Source: Gemmatimonadales bacterium (GTDB lineage: Bacteria; Gemmatimonadota; Gemmatimonadetes; Gemmatimonadales; GWC2-71-9). Taken from it: a DNA stretch of 13,160 nucleotides. A program made the position numbers and the translations under genes. Location: contig JAICPP010000074.1 of NCBI GenBank assembly GCA_025929805.1, forward strand, positions 1 through 13,160, given 5' to 3'. The notes below the pieces were generated by a model that was given only the letters and a program-made list of their open reading frames with translations, had not been told where the DNA came from and did not search any database. Below are positions 6,737 to 13,160 of this stretch, in pieces (position 1 is the first letter of the stretch; each line of letters starts with the position of its first letter).

Positions 6737-7837
6737 TCACACTCCGAGTGAAGCTGCCAGTGGACGCCGGCCCCGAGCCTTTACTGGCCAGGCGGCTTCC
6801 AGCCGGTCTCCCCGGATGCCATAGACCATTTCGTGGAGATGGACGGCGATGCAGACGTGATTGGGGACCACCCGTACCTGATCGCCGACGGCGGGACGCC
6901 AGGAGGTGTCTGCCAGATCGAGGACGCCGTGCTCCTCCGATAGTCTCCGGACCACGACTTCGGGACGGTCGAGCAAGGCACCATACCCATCGCCTTGATT
7001 CTCGGCAGGCTCCCGGCCCAACGCCTTACTGCCCGCATCGATCACGGCTTGGCCAGGAACCGCAGTACTTACCACAGTCGCGAGGATGGTGAGTGCGCAA
7101 TCATTCCAGTCGCAGGCGCCGAGCTGGGCGGTAATCCGGTCGTTGTAGGCGTAGGTGCCGGGACGGATCTCGGTGACTCCGCCGATCTCATGAGTGTTCC
7201 AGATCGTCGGGGTGGAACCGCCGCTTACGATCTCCGGTCGTACGCCGGCCTGATCGAACGACTCCACGGCTGCTTGGACCGCCCGGCTGAGCCGCTCCAA
7301 CTCCGCGGCCTGGCCGCTTATGTGCTGGCGTATGTGGCCGGGATAGAAGGCAATTCCCCGGTAGACCAAGGGCGGATGCGCCGCTACAAGCCGGGCGAGC
7401 CTGACGGCCTCCTCGAGTCCGGGTAAGCCAATCCGCCGCATCCCGACATCCAACTCGACCAGTACTCCCACTCTGCGCCCATGTTGTCGAGCGGCGTCGA
7501 CCAGCTTTTCGATCACGGCGGCCGAATCGAGGGCAACAGTAATCTCGGCGCTTTCGGGAAGTGCCATCAGGCGCTGAAGCTTGCTGTCCCCTACCGGTGG
7601 GTACGCCAAAAGCAGGTCATGGGACACCTCCGCCATCACCTCCGCCTCGAGCAGGGTCGCACAGGTGAGCCCGACAGCTCCCCGCGCCATCTGTTCGGCA
7701 GCGATCCGGGGTGACTTGTGAGTCTTGGTGTGAGGGCGGAGGTGCAGGTTGTGACCGCGGGCGTACGCCGCCATTCGGTCCAGGTTGCGATCCAGACGGT
7801 CCAGGTCTACCAGGGGAACTGGGGTTTCCTCAATCAC
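6737..7837 (-). CDS. PLP-dependent D-threonine aldolase/D-serine dehydratase-type enzyme
   Basis: This 366-residue cytosolic enzyme belongs to the alanine-racemase-like fold III group with a DSD1-type C-terminal domain. Relatives cleave D-threonine or other D-3-hydroxy amino acids to glycine and an aldehyde, or dehydrate D-serine, using pyridoxal phosphate and a divalent metal. The N-terminal start ETPVPLVDLDRLDRNLDRM is typical. RPHTKTHK at 34-41 holds the likely Schiff-base lysine (Lys38). The phosphate-binding SGGSTP is at 205-210, and PNHVC at 325-329 gives the expected metal ligands His327 and Cys329. The start is a GTG: no ATG lies in frame before a TAG at 7901-7903, and the Shine-Dalgarno sequence is weak. 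It is the first gene of the minus-strand run, facing the lipoprotein gene across the divergent region. The fold is sure; aldolase versus dehydratase cannot be decided. Confidence 0.9.
   Translation of the reverse strand: MIEETPVPLVDLDRLDRNLDRMAAYARGHNLHLRPHTKTHKSPRIAAEQMARGAVGLTCATLLEAEVMAEVSHDLLLAYPPVGDSKLQRLMALPESAEITVALDSAAVIEKLVDAARQHGRRVGVLVELDVGMRRIGLPGLEEAVRLARLVAAHPPLVYRGIAFYPGHIRQHISGQAAELERLSRAVQAAVESFDQAGVRPEIVSGGSTPTIWNTHEIGGVTEIRPGTYAYNDRITAQLGACDWNDCALTILATVVSTAVPGQAVIDAGSKALGREPAENQGDGYGALLDRPEVVVRRLSEEHGVLDLADTSWRPAVGDQVRVVPNHVCIAVHLHEMVYGIRGDRLEAAWPVKARGRRPLAASLGV
6742..6745 (-). promoter_or_regulatory. Ribosome binding site deciding the DUF3052 start
   Basis: GGAG on the minus strand, inside the last codons of the PLP-enzyme gene, is 7 bases from the GTG at 6734 but only 1 base from the GTG at 6740. 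The spacing favours the downstream start. Confidence 0.45.
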
Positions 7838-7892
7838 CCCAGCATGATCTACCGTCGCCGAATCAGACGCAAGCGAGCGGGAATACCATTCC

Positions 7893-7902
7893 TTTATATA
7901 CT
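7893..7902. promoter_or_regulatory. Possible divergent promoter core (AT-rich island)
   Basis: In the 203-base region between the divergent genes, a short AT-rich island contains TATACT on the plus strand (7897-7902) and TATAAA on the minus strand (7893-7898). Both resemble a sigma-70 -10 box and overlap. No convincing -35 box is visible for either direction. Location is suggestive; sequence evidence is weak. Confidence 0.3.
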
Positions 7903-7977
7903 AGATCTCCGGCCTGACGCTGCTCGACCGACCTGGGCTCGGTAGCCAGCCACTAGCTGGGCCTGGAGCGGTTCTCC

Positions 7978-7993
7978 GAATGTGCGCACGTTC
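7978..7993. promoter_or_regulatory. Imperfect palindrome upstream of the lipoprotein gene, possible operator
   Basis: The 16-base element has half-sites GAATGTGC and GCACGTTC, with 7 of 8 positions complementary around a perfect GTGCGCAC core. It lies 17 bases before the ATG at 8011 and 47 before the preferred ATG at 8041, downstream of the AT-rich island. That is a position where a regulator could act. A weaker CCAGC/GCTGG stem lies near 7946-7960. No regulator gene is in the window. Confidence 0.3.
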
Positions 7994-8040
7994 CGGGTAG
8001 CGACGTCACCATGGCGATCCCTCACCGGTCTGACACACCG

Positions 8041-9192
8041 ATGACACAATTCGATGTACTTGCCAGGCAGTCAACGGCGTGGTCGTCCGGTGTGCTCGTC
8101 CTGTGTGGCCTAGTGGCGTGCGGGCACTCGGAGCCGTTCGGCTCCAGAACGTTCGATACAGACCAGCCGTTCGACCCCAGTCCTCCAGTTCAACTCACGC
8201 TCAACCGGGGGCCCGACCGACGGGCCGCCTGGCTGCCGGATGGATCGGCCATTGTTTACTCGACCCAACGGCCTGGGACCCGAGATAACGATATCTGTCT
8301 TGCGGTGCTCCCCGCGACCGGAGGAAGGCAACGCGCGCTCACCTGCGATCTTTCTCCCACCGGCGCGAATCTCACGGAAGCCATCGAATCGGCCGCTCCC
8401 AGTGCCGATGGTCGGCTGGCGTTTTTCGCCGCCACGTCTCCGATCGGAGCTCGGGTTCCAGATCGGCAGGGTCTGGCAGTTGGGTCCCTGGCGGATCCAG
8501 CCACCCGGACCACTCTTCTCGACATTCCATACACGATCTCCGGGAGGCGAACCCATAGCGGCGTGTCTCAGGTTCGCTGGCTGGGCCCTGCCCGGCTACT
8601 GTATCTCGCCGAAGCTGTGAATGTGATGACACCCTGCCAGTTCTGTGAAATGGATACCCTGCGGTCAGGCATCGAGGCGGTGTGGCTCGCGGCGGATGGT
8701 GCGGGCGGAGCCCCGCAGCCGATCACCGGAACGGACAATGCCTCCAGCGTGGCGCCCGGCAGCAATGAGGACGAGGTCTACTACACCCTTGGCGGAGACA
8801 CTCGGGTATATCGGCACATTCTCTCCACGGGACAGGTGTCGCTGGTCCACGACTTCGGCGCTGCCGGGATTGCCAGAGATGTACACGTAGCGGGGAATCG
8901 AATGGCCGCAGTTGTCGGCGGCCGGGTACACTTTGGTGACAATCCGACATTCGGACCAACCCAGTGGGACAGCGGAGGCATCGTGCACCTGGTGAATCTT
9001 CAGGACGGAACCGATGCCATCCTCGAAGGCCCCCCCGAGCCCGGCTTGTTTCGCCGGCCAGAGCTTTCCCCAGGGGGAACTGCGCTGGTTGCCGAGATCT
9101 ACCCGTTGATCATCACCACTACTCCAGTTCCAGGTGTTCGAGATACCATGGTGAGCCGGGTTGGTGACCTCTATCTCTTTGGTCAGCCATGA
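8041..9192 (+). CDS. Beta-propeller (PD40/TolB-like) lipoprotein
   Basis: This predicted lipoprotein of 383 residues has repeated WD40-like/PD40 blades. The hydrophobic segment SGVLVLCGLVAC ends in lipobox LVAC, with Cys27 the lipidated residue if translation starts at 8041. The in-frame ATG at 8011 would add ten residues and lengthen the signal. Neither start has a clear Shine-Dalgarno sequence, so signal length decides. Gly at +2 would allow outer-membrane sorting. The first blade is typical of PD40 (AAWLPDGSAIVYSTQRPGT); further blade-like segments follow, such as SAPSADGRLAFFA, VRWLGPARLLYLAEA and PELSPGGTALVAEIY, suggesting about six blades. Four non-lipid cysteines (86, 102, and a C199-Q-F-C202 pair) could form disulfides. 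Its stop overlaps the receptor start (ATGA), so the two products are probably made together. Ligand is unknown. Confidence 0.82.
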   Translation: MTQFDVLARQSTAWSSGVLVLCGLVACGHSEPFGSRTFDTDQPFDPSPPVQLTLNRGPDRRAAWLPDGSAIVYSTQRPGTRDNDICLAVLPATGGRQRALTCDLSPTGANLTEAIESAAPSADGRLAFFAATSPIGARVPDRQGLAVGSLADPATRTTLLDIPYTISGRRTHSGVSQVRWLGPARLLYLAEAVNVMTPCQFCEMDTLRSGIEAVWLAADGAGGAPQPITGTDNASSVAPGSNEDEVYYTLGGDTRVYRHILSTGQVSLVHDFGAAGIARDVHVAGNRMAAVVGGRVHFGDNPTFGPTQWDSGGIVHLVNLQDGTDAILEGPPEPGLFRRPELSPGGTALVAEIYPLIITTTPVPGVRDTMVSRVGDLYLFGQP

Positions 9193-11975
9193 GGGTCGAG
9201 AGGACACTGGATGGCCAGCTGGCCATTCTTTTCCTTGCACTGATCCCTACCACCCTTCGTGCCCAGGCCGAAGGCTCCATTGCGGGACGGGTGTACCAGA
9301 CCGGCACTGAGCAGGGGCTGGCACAGGCGCAGATTCTCGTGGATGACCGGGTGCGATCCATCACCGACAGCGACGGCACCTATCGGATCCGCGGCGTCAG
9401 AAGCGGCTGGCACAGTGTAGCCGCGCGGCTGATCGGTTACCGAAGTGTGGTACGGGACAGTGTCTTCGTCCGAGCCAGTGCGACTGTCACGCTGGGCTTC
9501 GCGCTGGAGACCAATCCGCTGGAGCTGGCCCCACTCGTGGTTACCGCACCAGTGGATCCGGTCCTGGACCCGCTCGCCACCGCAACCGAGCAAAAGATCA
9601 GTTCCGACGATCTTCGGGACCTCCCGATCAGCTCCTTGGAAGAGGCACTCGCGTTGTCGGCCGGCAGCGTGGGCGAGAGCTACCGGGGCGGTCGGCTGGG
9701 GGAAGAGGCATTCATCCTCGATGGTCTCGGAGTCAAGAACCAGCTCGACGCCGCCAACGGGGGTCTCGGACTCAGAATCCCACCCGACGCACTGAGCGAA
9801 GCCGCATTGGTAACCAACGGGTTTTCGGCTCGATACGGTCAGGCTATCTCGGGGCTCATCAATATCGTAACCAAGGAGCCGACCGAGGAATGGGAGGGAC
9901 GGCTAGGCTACGAGACTGACCGCCCGCTCGGGGGTAGTTGGGATCTCGGTCTCGACCGGTTCATCGCCCAGGTTGGGGGACCGGTCGTCGGCAAAATGGG
10001 CATGGTTGCGGCGGTCGACGTTACCGGTCGATTGGATGCCGACCCGGTCAATGCACCGGCCCCCACCGATCCCCGGGACCCCCGAAGCGAGTCGCCGGCC
10101 ATGTTGCCGCACAACAGCGGAGAGCAATGGAGTGGCCTCGGCAAGATCACGCTGCCTGTCACCGACCGAGTAACTCTTCGTCTGCTGGGTCTTCACTCGG
10201 AGGAGCAAAATCTGCTGTACGATCCAGTTTACAAGTACGACATCCACCTGGCGCCCGCGCAGCGGCTGAGAGGCGATCTGGTCAGCGGTCATGCGCAGTA
10301 CGCGAGTGGCCCCGGAACCCGCAAGCCCCTCATCATGGACCTCCGCGTTGGCCGGTTTACCCGTGACTTCATCAGGGGTACGCTCGAGGAGGAGGTCGAC
10401 TACGGGTTCGGCGCGCTCACGGGAAAGCGTTACCACTTCGTGGGAGAAGACCTGGCGCGCTCGCAGGCTGCGTCAGTCGAGCCGATTCCCGGCTTCCGGA
10501 CTCCACTGCCCAGCATGGCCACCCCGTACGGCGTTCCCGCGTTCTTCGTGGGCACCGGTTCGAGGGGCAGCTTGGGGTGGAGCCACTTTGGCGAGACCAG
10601 AGCCCAGGTGGATGCTACTTATGGAGCCGGCGATCGCGTCGATCTCTTCTTCGGGGGCGAGCTGGTCAAACAGCAGGTCCGAACCTACCAGCGTGCATTG
10701 GGCTATCTACCCGTCGGGCTGGGTGACAGTGTACCACCGACCGCCATTTCCAGGTTCTCGCCCACGAGTGCCGCCGGGTATCTCGAAGCCCAGGTTCGCA
10801 TAACGGACCTGGCCTTTACCGGTGGGCTGCGTTACGACCAGTTCAGCCCCGGGAGTGCGCTGGCGTCGGAAGCTCGTGGGTCTCGTCGCAAGCTCAGTCC
10901 TCGCTTTGCGGTCTCCACGGTGCTGCGGGGCGCCACGTTTGTGGCGAGCTATGGTCGTTTTGCCCAGGCACCCGACTACCAGTATCTGGTGGACGCGGCC
11001 TTCGACGATACGACTCGAACCGGCCGGTTCCGGCGCGGCAATCCCAATATCGGCTTCGAGGACGCCACCCAGTACGAGTTGAGTCTGCGGGTTCGTCCAA
11101 CGCCAATCACATCGCTCCGGCTGGGCGCTTACGTGAAGCGGCTGGACGGGCTGGTGGCATCGGTACCGCTCGGACTGGATCCGGACTCGACCATCTTCGG
11201 TAACGCCGATGCCGGGAGCGTCAAAGGGATCGAGCTGCTCTTCGAGCGTGATCTGCGCGGTGGCTTCGGTGCGCGGGTAGCGTATACCCTGCAAAGTGCC
11301 ACCGCGACGGCGACCGATGCATTCCTGCTCAACCGGATCATCACCATCGATCCCAGCACCGGAGACACGATCCGTCCGGCGCGGGCCGAGTTTCCTCTCG
11401 ATTACGACCGCCGGCACACCATTACTGCGGTCCTCCGCAGCCGCGTTTCCGACAGCGCCGGGCCACAGGTACTCGGGACGCGCCCGCTGGGCGGACTCGA
11501 AGCCGCGGTGATTGGCCGGCTGGTCACCGGTCTCCCCTACTCCAGGAGCAATGCGGACGGCGATTCCCTGGTGGGACTGCCGAATTCCGGCCGGCTGCCG
11601 TCGAGCTACACGCTGGACTTACTGGTGCGTCGGCCACTTCAGCTGGGAGGAATACGCGGCGGGGTCTACCTGGATATGCGAAACGTGCTGAATCGGAGGA
11701 ACATCATCGCGGTAAGGCGAGATACCGGCCTACCCGGGCCAAATAACGCCACCCTGGATGCCTTGGCGGAGGAGGCTTACCAGGCGCATCCGGAGGAGAT
11801 TCCCTACGAATCACCGTATTATCGAGCCGCGGCCGATCTGGATGGGAATGGGTACATCGAGGGTCGCGACGAGTTGTACCCGCTCTATCTCGCGGCTGCG
11901 CGCGACTACACTCAACCACTCTTTGCGTACGGACCGCCCCGCCTGGTCCGGCTGGGTGTGGAGCTCCTCTTCTGA
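9189..11975 (+). CDS. TonB-dependent outer-membrane receptor with carboxypeptidase-regulatory-like N-terminal domain
   Basis: This 928-residue outer-membrane protein is a predicted TonB-dependent transporter of the Oar-like kind. A signal peptide covers about 1-27 (cleavage after AQA). A carboxypeptidase-regulatory-like beta-sandwich spans about 28-106 (GSIAGRV, DSDGTYRIRGV). The linker ELAPLVVTA leads to the plug, about 134-230, with ISSLEEALALSAG, RGGRLGEEAFILDGL and the end signature GFSARYGQAISGLINIVTKE. The rest is a beta barrel of alternating strands, ending in phenylalanine (GVELLF) as outer-membrane proteins do. I see no clear TonB box. Near the C-terminus, residues 883-895 (DLDGNGYIEGRDE) fit a calcium-binding EF-hand-type loop. 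The start ATG overlaps the lipoprotein stop, so translation is coupled. The last 64 bases overlap the opposing flavoprotein gene. Family assignment is firm; substrate is unknown. Confidence 0.93.
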   Translation: MRVERTLDGQLAILFLALIPTTLRAQAEGSIAGRVYQTGTEQGLAQAQILVDDRVRSITDSDGTYRIRGVRSGWHSVAARLIGYRSVVRDSVFVRASATVTLGFALETNPLELAPLVVTAPVDPVLDPLATATEQKISSDDLRDLPISSLEEALALSAGSVGESYRGGRLGEEAFILDGLGVKNQLDAANGGLGLRIPPDALSEAALVTNGFSARYGQAISGLINIVTKEPTEEWEGRLGYETDRPLGGSWDLGLDRFIAQVGGPVVGKMGMVAAVDVTGRLDADPVNAPAPTDPRDPRSESPAMLPHNSGEQWSGLGKITLPVTDRVTLRLLGLHSEEQNLLYDPVYKYDIHLAPAQRLRGDLVSGHAQYASGPGTRKPLIMDLRVGRFTRDFIRGTLEEEVDYGFGALTGKRYHFVGEDLARSQAASVEPIPGFRTPLPSMATPYGVPAFFVGTGSRGSLGWSHFGETRAQVDATYGAGDRVDLFFGGELVKQQVRTYQRALGYLPVGLGDSVPPTAISRFSPTSAAGYLEAQVRITDLAFTGGLRYDQFSPGSALASEARGSRRKLSPRFAVSTVLRGATFVASYGRFAQAPDYQYLVDAAFDDTTRTGRFRRGNPNIGFEDATQYELSLRVRPTPITSLRLGAYVKRLDGLVASVPLGLDPDSTIFGNADAGSVKGIELLFERDLRGGFGARVAYTLQSATATATDAFLLNRIITIDPSTGDTIRPARAEFPLDYDRRHTITAVLRSRVSDSAGPQVLGTRPLGGLEAAVIGRLVTGLPYSRSNADGDSLVGLPNSGRLPSSYTLDLLVRRPLQLGGIRGGVYLDMRNVLNRRNIIAVRRDTGLPGPNNATLDALAEEAYQAHPEEIPYESPYYRAAADLDGNGYIEGRDELYPLYLAAARDYTQPLFAYGPPRLVRLGVELLF

Positions 11976-12892
11976 GCGAGATCGTCCTTCAGCAGCGCCT
12001 TGTTGATCGCCATACCGGCCTCCGCACCTTCGGCCGCTGCCACGATCACGAACTGGGCCTCCTTCGAGGAGTCACCTGCCACGTACAGGCCCGGGACATC
12101 GGTTGCCTCACAGGAACCGGTGGCCACCGCACCCTTGCTGGTGAATCGACACCCCAGCTTTCTGGCTAAGGCGCTGCGCTGATATTGGCCAGTACACAGG
12201 AAGAGTGCTCGCCGAGGCAGAGTATCCCCATTTCTGAAGATCAGCCGCTCGAGATATCCGTCGGTTCCTTCCAGTCGAGCCAGCCGCTCTTCTCGAATCT
12301 CGATCCCTTGGTCACCCAGCTGCTCGAGGTTTTCCGGCGACATCCCACTTGGCCCGTCGGTGCAGAGCACCAGGTCTTCGGTCCACGCGGTGAGTCCCAG
12401 GGCGAGCGCCAGCCCCTCCTCCCCTCGCCCGTAGATCCCTACTGGCTGATCGCGCCATTCCCACCCGTCACAATAGGGACAATGGTGCACGCTAGTGCCA
12501 TACAGCGCCTCCAGCCCTTCGATCTCTGGCAGCTCGTCAACCACTCCGGTGGCAAGCAGTAGTTTGCGGGAGGAAAGCTGCCGCCCATCGGCGCAGACCA
12601 CCCTGAATCCATCAGACGAGCGCGCCGCGTCCAGCACCTCTACCTCTCGAAACTCCACCGAGGGGTAGCGCCCTACTTCCGCCCGCCCGAGTTGGAGAAG
12701 CTCGGCAGGCTTGATGCCATCCCGGGTGAGATAGTTGTGGAGACCGGCGGACCGCACATTCCTTGGGTTGCCGACATCGCAGATCAGGACGGTTCGGCGG
12801 CACCGCCCCAGCATTAATGCGGCACTCAGCCCGGCTGGCCCCGCCCCTACGACGATACAGTCGTAGGTCAAGCGGGGCTGTTCCGTATTCAT
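11912..12892 (-). CDS. Thioredoxin-reductase-like FAD-dependent oxidoreductase
   Basis: This 326-residue cytosolic flavoprotein has the thioredoxin reductase fold. The FAD-binding VVGAGPAGLSAA starts at 14, the redox pair is C138-P-Y-C141 followed by DGWE, a second Rossmann loop (GIYGRGEEG) lies at 152-160, and the closing FAD motif VPGLYVAGD is at 266-274. The usual HRR...R motif that holds the NADPH phosphate in thioredoxin reductases is absent; the matching stretch reads LVLCTDGPSG. It may therefore use NADH, another donor or oxygen, as in dithiol oxidases of this superfamily. The ATG at 12892 comes 7 bases after the SRPBCC stop; a longer open frame to 13006 lies inside that gene. The family usually ends near ALLKDDLA, but here a basic tail of about 20 residues runs on, antisense to the receptor gene. 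Confidence 0.9.
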   Translation of the reverse strand: MNTEQPRLTYDCIVVGAGPAGLSAALMLGRCRRTVLICDVGNPRNVRSAGLHNYLTRDGIKPAELLQLGRAEVGRYPSVEFREVEVLDAARSSDGFRVVCADGRQLSSRKLLLATGVVDELPEIEGLEALYGTSVHHCPYCDGWEWRDQPVGIYGRGEEGLALALGLTAWTEDLVLCTDGPSGMSPENLEQLGDQGIEIREERLARLEGTDGYLERLIFRNGDTLPRRALFLCTGQYQRSALARKLGCRFTSKGAVATGSCEATDVPGLYVAGDSSKEAQFVIVAAAEGAEAGMAINKALLKDDLAQKRSSTPSRTRRGGPYAKSG

Positions 12893-12899
12893 CGGAGAA

Positions 12900-13160
12900 T
12901 TACGTCCGGCCGGCAGGGTTTCTTGAATTTCCCTGGACTTCGAGCGCTTCCATGACCTGCTTGAACCGGCGTAGATCGTCTTCGACCTGCTGAGACGGTT
13001 CTTCACCGAGGAGCTTGGCGACCGCGGCTCCTAGCTTGCCGGCCGGCGGCTCGTAGCTGAGCACCACCCGCACCTCGGTTCCACCTTGCAAGGCCGGCGT
13101 GAAGTGCACCGATCCGGCGTGGTTGACATCAGAGCCGGGGAGCGAGCGCCAGGCAATCAG
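12900..13160 (-). CDS. SRPBCC (START-like cyclase/dehydrase) family protein, 5' end outside the window
   Basis: Only the C-terminal 86 residues are visible; the frame is open to the window edge (IAWRSLPGSD, then SVHFTPALQGGTEVRVVLSYEPP). This strand pattern and the following long helix, with GKLGAAVAKLLGEEPSQQVEDDLRRFKQVMEA, are typical of the polyketide-cyclase/dehydrase-like SRPBCC proteins. They form a helix-grip fold with a hydrophobic cavity and often bind lipids or hydrophobic ligands. The GTG at 13107-13109 is internal, because the family sequence continues upstream. The stop (TAA) is 7 bases before the flavoprotein start, so the two are probably in one operon. Function is unknown; membrane association cannot be judged from the visible part. 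Confidence 0.85.
   Translation of the reverse strand: MIAWRSLPGSDVNHAGSVHFTPALQGGTEVRVVLSYEPPAGKLGAAVAKLLGEEPSQQVEDDLRRFKQVMEALEVQGNSRNPAGRT

Noticed and set aside
5832..6824. Open frame of 330 codons on the plus strand
   Set aside because: It runs antisense across mscL, the stem-loop, DUF3052 and the end of the PLP-enzyme gene. It is low-complexity, Arg/His-rich and typical of a GC-rich shadow frame.
10707..11417. Open frame of 236 codons on the minus strand
   Set aside because: It is antisense to the receptor barrel with no start signal or family likeness.
8041..11975. SusCD-type polysaccharide utilisation pair
   Set aside because: The lipoprotein has propeller blades rather than the helical SusD fold, and no glycoside hydrolase is nearby.
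12893..13006. Upstream start for the flavoprotein at 13006
   Set aside because: The extra residues are basic, low-complexity and antiparallel in character to the family. The same bases encode the conserved helix of the SRPBCC protein in another frame, and the ATG at 12892 sits just before the FAD-binding strand.
1..13160. Mobile elements, CRISPR arrays, tRNA or riboswitches
   Set aside because: No transposase or integrase, regularly spaced repeats, cloverleaf or recognisable riboswitch core was found by reading both strands.

Overview
The window is about 13.2 kb of GC-rich, densely coded bacterial chromosome. It holds twelve protein genes, two of them cut by the window edges, with very short intergenic gaps. 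I see no rRNA, tRNA, CRISPR array, insertion sequence or phage gene. The gene repertoire suggests Gemmatimonadota or a related soil phylum: a TonB-dependent receptor with an N-terminal carboxypeptidase-regulatory-like domain, a lipoprotein peptidase of the angiotensin-converting-enzyme family, a DUF3052 protein, a MoaF-like small protein, a thioredoxin-reductase-like flavoprotein and a SRPBCC protein. This placement is an inference from families, not a phylogenetic result.

Layout. (1) Positions 3-2390, plus strand: a tight run of SAM-dependent methyltransferase (5' end missing), MoaF-like lipocalin-type protein, DinB-like putative metalloprotein and TerC-family membrane protein. (2) Positions 2405-2421: a perfect GC hairpin between two converging transcription units. 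(3) Positions 2421-7837, minus strand, read right to left: a PLP enzyme of the D-threonine aldolase/D-serine dehydratase type, DUF3052, the mechanosensitive channel MscL with a C-terminal zinc ribbon, an ACE-like M2 metallopeptidase lipoprotein, and a Rieske-FAD/NAD oxidoreductase. Spacings of 2, 66, 48 and 9 bases suggest one operon, possibly modulated by a stem-loop before mscL. A 48-base run of degenerate heptamers lies before the peptidase gene. (4) Positions 7838-8040: a 203-base divergent intergenic region with a small AT-rich island and an imperfect palindrome. (5) Positions 8041-11975, plus strand: a beta-propeller lipoprotein and a large TonB-dependent receptor whose start overlaps the lipoprotein stop. 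(6) Positions 11912-13160, minus strand: a SRPBCC-domain protein (5' end missing) followed 7 bases later by a thioredoxin-reductase-like flavoprotein. The 3' end of the latter overlaps the receptor gene antisense by 64 bases.

How the genes may work together. The best candidate for an undescribed system is the propeller lipoprotein plus TonB-dependent receptor pair. By analogy with the BtuG-BtuB partnership of Bacteroides it could be a surface capture lipoprotein with its import channel, but no substrate can be read from the sequence. The minus-strand operon mixes envelope functions (MscL, exported peptidase) with redox and amino-acid enzymes. Its shared purpose is unknown.
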